Positions 56,893 through 64,000 of a DNA stretch of 64,000 bases are shown here, piece after piece. The DNA is taken from positions 930,001 to 994,000 of the forward strand of contig CAWDDC010000003.1 in assembly GCA_963801045.1 (NCBI GenBank). The letters run 5' to 3'. The translations under genes and the position numbers were made by a program. The stretch comes from JACCWP01 sp963801045 (GTDB taxonomy: Bacteria; Actinomycetota; Actinomycetes; Propionibacteriales; Nocardioidaceae). How positions within the stretch are numbered: the stretch's first letter is position 1; every line of letters starts with the position of its first letter. The notes under the pieces were generated by a model that was not told the origin of the DNA, ran no database searches, and saw nothing but the letters and a program-made list of their open reading frames with translations.

Positions 56893-57904
56893 ATGCTCAC
56901 CCGAGCGGATCGCTGCGACATCGCACGCTGGGACATGGACACCGAGATCGAACTCCTGGCTGCCTCCCGTCACGGCGTGTTCAGCACCGCCGAGGCGAGG
57001 TCGCTCGGCCATGACGGCCGCAGCATCGCCCGGATGGTGCACAAGCGCCTGTGGGTGCGGATCCGCCGCGGCTACTTCACCCTCGCGGCTGTCTGGGCAG
57101 GCGCAGACCTGCCGCCAGCGGCACCTGCTGAGCACCCGCGCAGCCGTACGGTCCCAGGCCGGCCCCGTCGCACTGATCGGCAGCACGGGGGCGGTCGCCC
57201 ACGGCTTGGAGATCTGGCAGCCGAAGCTGACTGCCCATCACGTTGGTGCGTCTCGACGGGCGCACCGGCGGGACGGAGTACGGCGTGACCCACCTCGAGC
57301 TGCCACCTGCGATGCCGCCCCCACAGCGGCTGGACGACGACTTCCTCTGCGCTCCACCGGCATGGACTGCTCTCACCGCGATGCTGGATTACCCGCTGGA
57401 GGGGATGGTCGTCGTCGCGGACTCCGCCCAGCAGCACAAGCTCACCGACAAGACCGAGCTGACCGAGCTGGCCGAGTCGTGGCAGCGCCGGCGCGACACC
57501 CGTGCGCTGCGCGTGGCCGTACGCCTGTCCGACGGCCGTGCTGCCAACGGTGGCGAGACGCTGGGCCGGATCGTGGTGTTCTGGCGGAACGGGCTGCCCC
57601 GCCCGGAGCTCCAGTTCCGCGTCGACGGTCCGCGCGGCCAGCTCGCGTTCACCGACTACGTCTGGGAGGACTACGGCGTGGTGGGCGAGTTCGACGGCAA
57701 GCGCAAGTACCTGCGCGACGTCGACCCGGACCGGCTCGGAGGTGGATCCCGGCGAGGTGGTGTGGCGGGAGAAGCAGCGCGAGGACTGGATCACCGCGTG
57801 CGGCTGGACCGTACGGCGGCTTGTGTTCGCCGACATCTACCGACCCGCTGCGGCGGTCGCTCCAGTTCCGCGAGGCGCTGATCCGCGGGGGCTTCCGGCC
57901 GTGA
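56893..57904 (+). CDS. AbiEi-like N-terminal domain fused to a DUF559/Vsr-like nuclease domain (four frame breaks)
   Basis: About 335 residues. The N-terminus (LLAASRHGVFSTAEARSLGHDGRSIARMVHKRLWVRIRRGYF) is the winged-helix-like domain found in type IV antitoxin AbiEi proteins. The C-terminus has GEFDGKRKYLRDVDP, EVVWREKQREDWITACGWTVRRLVFADIY, the D-E-K pattern of a PD-(D/E)xK-fold DUF559/Vsr-like nuclease. Four single-base insertions rotate the frame 1-2-0-1-2. An ATG at 56935 is an alternative start. No AbiEii toxin lies next to it. The gene fills a cassette bounded by long inverted repeats, which suggests it moves or is kept as a unit. Confidence 0.75.
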
Positions 57905-57941
57905 ACCGTTGTCGAGATCCCGCGACCGACGCACCGCACCG

Positions 57942-58028
57942 CACGAACCCAGAGTCGTGTGCGCGAACCCAGGGAAACGACTCTGGGTTCGCGCAACTTT
58001 CACTGGGTACCCAGTGAAAGGTGCAGGC
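57942..58028. repeat. Right inverted repeat of the AbiEi-like gene cassette
   Basis: Inverted copy of 56731-56817. It holds the same perfect 22-base palindrome at 57998-58019 and a perfect 12-base stem GCGCGAACCCAG (57961-57972) with CTGGGTTCGCGC (57983-57994) around a ten-base loop. It ends four bases from the stop codon of the minus-strand DUF1416 gene. Confidence 0.85.
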
Positions 58029-58032
58029 CGGC

Positions 58033-58328
58033 TCAGAGGGCGACGGTGACCTCGGCGACGCCGCCCACGGTCGCCATGACCTGCCGCTCGGCGGGGTCGT
58101 GGCGGGGGGCGAGGGCGCGGACCGTCCAGCGGCCCTCCGCGGCGAAGAACCGGAACTGTCCGGTGGCCGACGTCGGCACCTCGGCGGTGAAGTCACCACC
58201 ACGGTCGAGCAGCCGGACGTAGGCGCCCGGGACCGGGGCGCCGTCGTCGAGGACGACCCCCTGGATCACCGCCTGGCGGGACAGGTCGACGCCCTCGAGC
58301 GACGGACCACCGGTCTTGGCTCCGCACA

Positions 58329-58329
<1 letters not shown>
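58033..58329 (-). CDS. DUF1416 domain-containing protein
   Basis: The 98-residue protein starts MCGAKTGGPSLEGVDLSRQ, typical of actinobacterial DUF1416 proteins found directly after a thiosulfate sulfurtransferase. The rest (GAYVRLLDRGGDFTAEVPTSATGQFRFF, APRHDPAERQVM) is a transthyretin/carboxypeptidase-regulatory-like beta-sandwich. It shares one base with the sseA stop (TGATG). The conserved second-position Cys may take part in sulfur handling, but this is inference. The frame is intact. Confidence 0.9.
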
Positions 58330-59178
<849 letters not shown>

Positions 59179-59201
59179 GGTGACTCCTTCGTCAGGGGGG
59201 A

Positions 59202-59669
59202 TCAGGCGGGGCTCGGGTGGGTCTGCCGGCTGCGGGCACGCGCCAGCAGAAGGTACATCTCGCAGCCCAGGCACAGACCGAAGGCGGCGTTGAGCAGGGC
59301 GGCCACCAGGGCCAGGCCGGTGGCGACGGCGCCCAGCACGGTGAGCCCGGTGAGGTAGCCGACCAGGCCGACCGCGGCGAAGGCCAGGCCGACCCCCTGC
59401 GCGAAACGGGGCGGTCGCGGGTCCTCGAACTCGGCCGGAGGGCCGAGGCGGGGCCGGAGCAGTCGGGCATAGGCCAGCGCGTACGGCGAGCGACGCACGC
59501 CGAGGCCGACGGCGAGGGCGAACACGACGGTCTGCAGCGCGAGCAGCCAGGCGCTGCCGGTGACGAGCACGGCCGCCAGCACGACGGCCGTGATGGCCGC
59601 CGCGACGCGCTGACCGCGTGGGTCGACGCCGGCGGGGTCCGTGCCGGACGAGGGTGGTGCTGGGCGCAT
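59202..59669 (-). CDS. DUF4395 domain-containing membrane protein
   Basis: The 155-residue protein starts with a Pro-rich stretch, has four hydrophobic segments and the DUF4395 marks VDPRGQRVAAAITAVVL, FEDPRPPRFAQGVGLAFA and LNAAFGLCLGCEMYLLLAR. The CLGCE pair of cysteines at the membrane resembles a thiol site. In actinobacteria this protein is normally next to a thioredoxin-like protein and the rhodanese, as here. Exact role unknown. The frame is intact; ATG at 59669 is chosen over an upstream reading from 59756. Confidence 0.87.
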   Translation of the reverse strand: MRPAPPSSGTDPAGVDPRGQRVAAAITAVVLAAVLVTGSAWLLALQTVVFALAVGLGVRRSPYALAYARLLRPRLGPPAEFEDPRPPRFAQGVGLAFAAVGLVGYLTGLTVLGAVATGLALVAALLNAAFGLCLGCEMYLLLARARSRQTHPSPA

Positions 59670-59704
59670 GGGGTGGTGTCCTGGGTTCGGGACGAGGGCT
59701 TCCG

Positions 59705-60236
59705 TCAGTCCGGTGGACGCTTCCTCGGCTTTGTCGAGTAATTCACTGTAGTACACCGAGTCGCGCCGGGTCCGAACGTCAGGACCAAGCCTGGCACGCC
59801 GCGGACACCCGTCTCACGATGCGAGACGCCGGTCGCCGCGTCCACGGCGTCGCGGCGCGGCAGGCCGGTGATGCGCGCGGTCTCCCGGCCGGCGGCGTCG
59901 AGCACCAGCGTGGTCGGCGTACGCGCGATGCCGAGGGCACGGACCAGCTCGAGGTGTGACTCGGCGTCGATCTCGACGTGCCGGACGTCGGGCGACTGCG
60001 CGGCGACCAGCGTCAGCAGCTGCCGGGTCGCCCGGCAGGGTGCGCAGAACGCGCTGGAGAACTGCACCAGCGTCGCCCGCTCCCCCAGCCCGCCCTCGAC
60101 GAGTGGCGCGGCCGGGCTGGCCTGGTCGGCCTCGGCCGACGCGGCGGCCGCAGCCGCCCGTCGCGTACCCGCCGGGTGATGCCGATGGCCCCGCGGCGAC
60201 GAGCGCCGCAGCGAGCACGATCAGGCCGATGGTCAC
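59705..60236 (-). CDS. Membrane-anchored thioredoxin-like protein (one frame break)
   Basis: About 176 residues. The N-terminal VTIGLIVLAAALVAAG is a membrane anchor, then an Ala-rich linker, then a thioredoxin fold with LVQFSSAFCAPCRATRQLL (CxxC active site as CAPC) and GIARTPTTLVLDAAGRE with the cis-Pro of TPT. The frame breaks between the anchor and the fold, about 60185. It is probably the redox partner of the rhodanese or of DUF4395. GTG at 60236 is the start that includes the anchor. Confidence 0.82.
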
Positions 60237-60261
60237 GTTCCGAGCGTACGTGCCGGGCGCC

Positions 60262-61003
60262 TCAGCTCCAGACGGCGGCGAAGCGGGAGGCGACGTGCAC
60301 CACCGGGGCGGCGAGCGCGAGCGGGACGGTGGCGACGAGCGCCGCGCGCTCCCGGGAGACCGGCTGCCACCAGCCGCTCGCGGTGAGGCCGACCACCGCG
60401 GCCAGCGCCCCGGTGGCGGCCACCACTGCGCCGGCGCCGGGCGGGTAGCCGGGTTCGAGCCAGTCGGCGGCCAGCCAGCCGCCAGCCGCGGCGACCACGG
60501 GGCCGAGCGACCCCAGCAGCCCACGCGGCCCCGGGACCGCCCACAGCAGCGCGGCGACGGCGACGCCACCGGCGCCGAGGCAGGTGGCCACCGGCCCGTC
60601 CAGCAGCGACTCGGTGGCCGACCACGACGCCAGCAGCACCCCCAGCAGCCCGCCGGCCGCCGTCAGGGCGACCGACTCGACCAGCCCGGCTCGGCCGTCG
60701 CGGCGCAGCATCTCCCGCACCAGTGCGGCCAGGACCAGGCCGGCGGCGGCCGGCGCGAGCGCGCCGAGATCGGCCGGCCCGGTGACCAGCTCGACCAGCA
60801 CCGACGCGGCGACCCCGGCGCCGGCGATCACGACGAACGTGCCGGTACGACCCGCCGGCCGGGACGCGGCGACCCCGACCGCGAGCAGCAGCTGGCTCGA
60901 CCACCACGACCGCGGTGACCGCGACCGGGTCGCTGCGCGCGGCCAGGGCCAGCACCCCGGCCAGCACGGCGGCCAGCAGGGTGTGGAGCCGGAGCGAGGT
61001 CAT
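60262..61003 (-). CDS. Hypothetical polytopic membrane protein (one frame break)
   Basis: About 246 residues, nearly all hydrophobic, with seven or eight predicted helices (for example LHTLLAAVLAGVLALAARSD, VAALLWAVPGPRGLLGSLGPV, VATVPLALAAPVVHVASRFA). I do not recognise a family. The frame breaks near 60890. Its ATG at 61003 overlaps the stop of the MoaD-like gene (ATGA), so it is cotranscribed with it and probably with the thioredoxin and sulfur-transfer genes downstream. Confidence 0.65.
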
Positions 61004-61283
61004 CCCCCGGCGAACGGCGGCAGCAGGTCCACCACCGAGTCGGCGGGCACGTCCACGCCCGCGGGGTCCTGGGTCACCGGCAGCTCGTCGACCAGCACCG
61101 AGCAGATGCGGAGCACCTGGGCGAACCGCGGGCCGTCGGCGTGCCGCGTCGCCGGCCGCCGCGAGCACCTCGGCGAGCGACCCCGGCCGGCACCTGGTCC
61201 GACGCCGTGCCGGCCGCGGCGCGCAGCGCGGCCCAGTACCGCACCGTCACCTCGGCGCCGCCTGGCCGTTCCGCTCCCGACAC
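61000..61283 (-). CDS. MoaD/ThiS family sulfur carrier (two frame breaks)
   Basis: About 93 residues. The N-terminus EVTVRYWAALRAAAG is the MoaD start, SLAEVLAAAGD and FAQVLRICSVLVDELPV are the middle, and DLLPPFAGG is the C-terminal end with the Gly-Gly that receives thiocarboxylate sulfur. Two insertions near 61185 and 61148 explain the frames. It may serve molybdopterin synthesis or another sulfur transfer; neither MoaE nor ThiG is in the window. Its position upstream of a sulfurtransferase operon fits sulfur delivery. Confidence 0.8.
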
Positions 61284-61308
61284 GTGCCCTATCCTTGTGC
61301 ACGCAATG

Positions 61309-61336
61309 AGGCCCGGGCGATGAGCCCTGGGCCTTT
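61309..61336 (+). terminator. Terminator-like hairpin in the glnR leader
   Basis: AGGCCCGGGC (61309-61318) pairs with GCCCTGGGCCT (61324-61334) around GATGA and is followed by TTTACTGTTTTC. It reads as a rho-independent terminator on the plus strand 42 bases before the glnR start, so it may be an attenuator or end an unseen short transcript. Confidence 0.4.
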
Positions 61337-61377
61337 ACTGTTTTCAGGACCCGACACAGGCCCAGGGAAGGATCCCC

Positions 61378-62160
61378 ATGGGAAGCCTGCTGCTGCTGAC
61401 CGCCGCCACCGAGGGCGACGAGGAGGTGCTGCCCGCGCTGGCCCTGCTCTCGCACCGGGTCACCGTGCTGCCCCCCGAGGCGACCGTGCTCATCGACGCC
61501 CCGCACGCCGACGCGGCGATCATCGACGGCCGGCTCGACCTGGCCCAGGCCCGCGGCCTGACCCGGCTGATCCGGACCACCGGGATCGACATCCCGCTGC
61601 TGCTGGTCGTCACCGAGGGCGGGCTGACCGTCGTGTCCGACGACTGGGGCATGGACGACGTCGTGCTCGCACGACGCCGGCCCGGCCGAGGTCGAGGCGC
61701 GGCTGCGGCTGGCCACCGGGCGGCTGCTGAGCTCGCGCGGCGACGACGAGGACCGGCACGTGATCAAGTCCGGCGGCCTGTCGATCGACGACGCGGCGTA
61801 CACGGCCAAGATCGACGGCCGCAGCCTGCACCTGACGTTCAAGGAGTTCGAGCTGGTGAAGTTCCTGGCCCAGCACCCGGGCCGCGTCTTCACCCGCCAG
61901 CAGCTGCTGCAGGAGGTGTGGGGCTACGACTACTTCGGCGGCACCCGCACCGTCGACGTCCACGTACGCCGGCTGCGGGCCAAGCTCGGCACCGACAACG
62001 AGACGCTGATCGGCACCGTGCGCAACGTGGGCTACCGGTTCGTCAGCCGGACGGAGCGCAAGGCCGCGCCGGCCGCCGAAGGCACCGAAGCCGACGGGCC
62101 GACGACGCGGAGCCGGACGCGGCGGCCGGGGTACGCACCCCGGCCGCCGCGGCCCGCTGA
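61378..62160 (+). CDS. glnR: Orphan OmpR-family nitrogen regulator GlnR (frame breaks)
   Basis: GlnR is the main nitrogen regulator of actinobacteria; it has a receiver-like domain without a normal phosphorylation pocket and an OmpR winged helix. The N-terminus GSLLLLTAATEGDEEVLPALALL and ADAAIIDGRLDLAQARGLTRLIRTTG and VVTEGGLTVVSDDWGMDDVVL match GlnR closely. The DNA-binding domain is LTFKEFELVKFLAQHPGRVFTRQQLLQEVWGYDYFGGTRTVDVHVRRLRAKLG, ending VRNVGYRF (quoted from consecutive codons in pieces: FKEFELVKFL, FTRQQLLQEVWGYD, RTVDVHVRRLRAKLG). The frame breaks near 61672 and again near 62100, after which it ends GVRTPAAAAR at 62160. About 259 residues. Confidence 0.9.
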   Translation: MGSLLLLTAATEGDEEVLPALALLSHRVTVLPPEATVLIDAPHADAAIIDGRLDLAQARGLTRLIRTTGIDIPLLLVVTEGGLTVVSDDWGMDDVVLARRRPGRGRGAAAAGHRAAAELARRRRGPARDQVRRPVDRRRGVHGQDRRPQPAPDVQGVRAGEVPGPAPGPRLHPPAAAAGGVGLRLLRRHPHRRRPRTPAAGQARHRQRDADRHRAQRGLPVRQPDGAQGRAGRRRHRSRRADDAEPDAAAGVRTPAAAAR

Positions 62161-62167
62161 CCTCAGC

Positions 62168-64000
62168 TCAGGGGACGACCTCGATCCGGTCGGTCGGCGT
62201 CGCCTCGTACGGGTCGGCCGACGTGGAGTTGGCGGTCAGGTACGCCTGCAGGGCGTCGATGTCGAGCCCGCCGACGTACTTGTCCGTCGCGTCCTTGAAC
62301 GTCGCGAAGCCGTCGCCTCCGTCGGACAGGAACGAGTTGGCGGCCACCCGGTAGGTGTCGCCCTCGACCAGCGGCTCGCCACCGATCTCGACCGATCCCT
62401 CGACCACCCGCTCGCCCGGCTCGGCGGCCGGGTCCCAGGTGTAGGTCAGGCTCGACGACCTGGAGCACCTTCGGCGCGGCCTCGTTGGTGCCGGCCCACT
62501 GCTGCTCGAGCAGCGCGAGGATGTCGGCGCCGGTCATGTCCATCGACACCACGTAGTTGTTGAACGGCTGCACGGTGAACGCGGCGCCGTAGGTCACCTC
62601 GTCGTCCGCGTTGGGCACCAGGTCGGCGCGGATGCCGCCCGGGTTCATGAACGCCACGTCGGCCGGCCCGGTGTCACCCGGCGCGACCGCGCCCTCGAAC
62701 TCGCGCTGGCTGTCGGCGATCAGGTTGCCGAGCGCGGAGTCGCCCGAGCCGTCCGGGTCGGCGGGCGTCGCGGCGATCGTCCCGTCGGTGTAGCCGATGA
62801 CCTCGTTGGCGATCTCCTCGACCAGGTCGCTGTAGAACGCCGATCAGGTCGGTCATCGTCGGGTCCTCGCGCACCGTGCGGGTGACGATCCGGTTCTGCG
62901 CGTACGCGGCCGGGCGGACCACGTCGCCGGTCGACGCGGTCGAGCAGCAGGTGGATGTCGGTGACGATGCGGCCGAAGCTGGACGCGCTGGTCAGCGAGC
63001 GCAGCCGGCCGTCCGGGTCCCGCACGGTGCAGTTGTACGGCTGGTGGGTGTGGCCGCTGACGACCGTGTCGATCTCGGGGTCGAGGTTCTCGGCGATGTC
63101 GATGATCGGGCCGCTCACCCCGGTGCACTCGTCGTACGCGGTCGGGTCGGTCGGGAGACCGCCCTCGTGCACCAGCACGACGATCGCCTCGGCGCCGCGC
63201 TGCTTCAGCGTCGGCACCAGCGCGTTGGCGGTCTCGACCTCGTCGTCGAAGCGGAGGCCCTTGATGCCCGACTGGGTGACGATGTCCGGCGTGGCCTCGA
63301 GGGTCATGCCGATGAAGCCGACCTTGATGCCGTCGACCTCACGGATCGCGGTGCTGCGCAGGATCGTCTTGCCGGTCTTCTTCTTCACCACGTTGGCGGC
63401 GAGGTACTGGAAGTCCGCAGCCCTCGAACGTCTTGCCGCCGGGGCAGGAGTCCTGGTTGTTGGCGCCGTCGCCGTCGTCGATGCAGCCACCGCGCTGCAG
63501 CCGCTGCAGCTCCTTGTAGCCCTCGTCGAACTCGTGGTTGCCGACCGCGGAGACGTCGAGCCCGAGCGCGTTCATGGCCTCGATGGTGGGCTCGTCGTGG
63601 AACGCCGCCGACAGCAGCGGGGAGGCACCGACGAGGTCCCCGGCGGCGACGGTCAGCGTCTCGGCGCCGTTGACGCGGGCCTTGTTCCGGAGCTTCTTCA
63701 GGTGGGTCGCCAGGTACTCGACGCCGCCGGCCGGCGTGTTGTTGATCCGCCCGCTGGAGCTGGCTCGACGAGATCGGGGCCAGGTTGCCGTGGAAGTCGT
63801 TGAAGGCGAGCAGGTCGAGCCGTACGACGTCTCGGCGCTCGGCGACGCGGTCGTAGGCCTGGCGCAGGTCGAGCCGGTCGCCGTCGGCGCGGGCGTCGTC
63901 GGTGCGGGCGGTGGCGCTCTGCGGCAGCATGGCGACGCCCAGGGCGACGGCGAGCGCGCCCAGCGAGGCCATCCGCGCAACGCGGCGGGTGGACGGGTTC
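62168..64000 (-). CDS. Secreted 5'-nucleotidase/UshA-like metallophosphatase (partial, five frame breaks)
   Basis: Two-domain nucleotidases remove phosphate from extracellular nucleotides. The N-terminal metallophosphatase has LAFNDFHGNLAP (D-x-H-x-N), TVAAGDLVGASPLLS, VSAVGNHEFDEG (GNHEFD), IVVLVHEGG and VVSGHTHQPYNC (GHTH). The C-terminal domain has NPGGIRADL and VTYGAAFTVQPFNN. Five single-base insertions (about 63763, 63420, 62930, 62840, 62455) rotate the frame steadily. A signal sequence, ASLGALAVALGVAMLPQSA, begins at an ATG at 63972, but the frame stays open to the window edge with RRVAR before it, so the real start may be outside. Confidence 0.88.

Noticed and set aside
56893..57904. 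Complete type IV toxin-antitoxin module AbiEi/AbiEii
   Set aside because: No AbiEii nucleotidyltransferase toxin lies on either side, and the C-terminal part looks like a nuclease.
56731..58028. Repeats as simple rho-independent terminators
   Set aside because: The 87-base units hold several stems, lack a T-tract and are nearly identical inverted copies, more than terminators need; a terminator role is still possible in addition.

Overview
The window is 64 kb of GC-rich actinobacterial chromosome. TypA, CysDN, GlnR, an SseA/DUF1416/DUF4395 sulfur cluster, an XRE-HBHA-DUF2516 block with the same order as Rv0474-Rv0476 of Mycobacterium tuberculosis, an LCP protein, D-aminoacyl-tRNA deacylase, and apparent leaderless promoters all point to Actinomycetota. 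Nocardioides or a close relative is my best guess (inference from gene repertoire, not a search).

Layout. (1) 1-9931: end of an SDR gene, typA, an XRE regulator, a BCCT transporter, a macrodomain hydrolase, the HBHA block, asparaginase II, an APS kinase fusion and a TauE/SafE exporter. (2) 10042-12248: cysD-cysN, making APS. (3) 12480-19407: a DUF1800/DUF1501 pair, a CapD-like membrane protein without its catalytic domain, and a large secreted Fn3 metalloprotease. (4) 19404-41535: an exopolysaccharide locus, mostly one minus-strand operon with genes joined by ATGA overlaps. It holds a PglF-like dehydratase, sugar initiating transferase, DegT aminotransferase, the CapE/CapF/CapG UDP-FucNAc trio, glycosyltransferases, a TagF-like transferase, polymerase, flippase, pyruvyltransferase and two sulfotransferases. 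A divergent tyrosine-kinase/Wzz protein sits at its head. (5) 41622-50175: three paralogous secreted sulfatases, with a TetR/SDR pair and a DUF222-HNH endonuclease gene between them. (6) 50185-62160: an ECF41 sigma factor, housekeeping genes, a 1.3 kb cassette bounded by 87-base inverted repeats, the sulfur-transfer cluster and glnR. (7) 62168-end: a 5'-nucleotidase that runs off the window.

How it may fit together. CysDN and the APS kinase would supply PAPS, the two sulfotransferases in the polysaccharide operon could use it, and three exported sulfatases next door could remove sulfate. I read this as a candidate system for making and remodelling a sulfated, possibly pyruvylated and polyol-phosphate-bearing surface glycan.

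Quality warning. More than fifty reading-frame breaks occur in otherwise normal genes. Nearly all behave as single inserted G or C bases, and subtracting them restores family-typical lengths and the ATGA overlaps. I treat them as probable sequence errors, so I give whole-gene spans and state the breaks. Lengths quoted for broken genes assume these insertions are removed.
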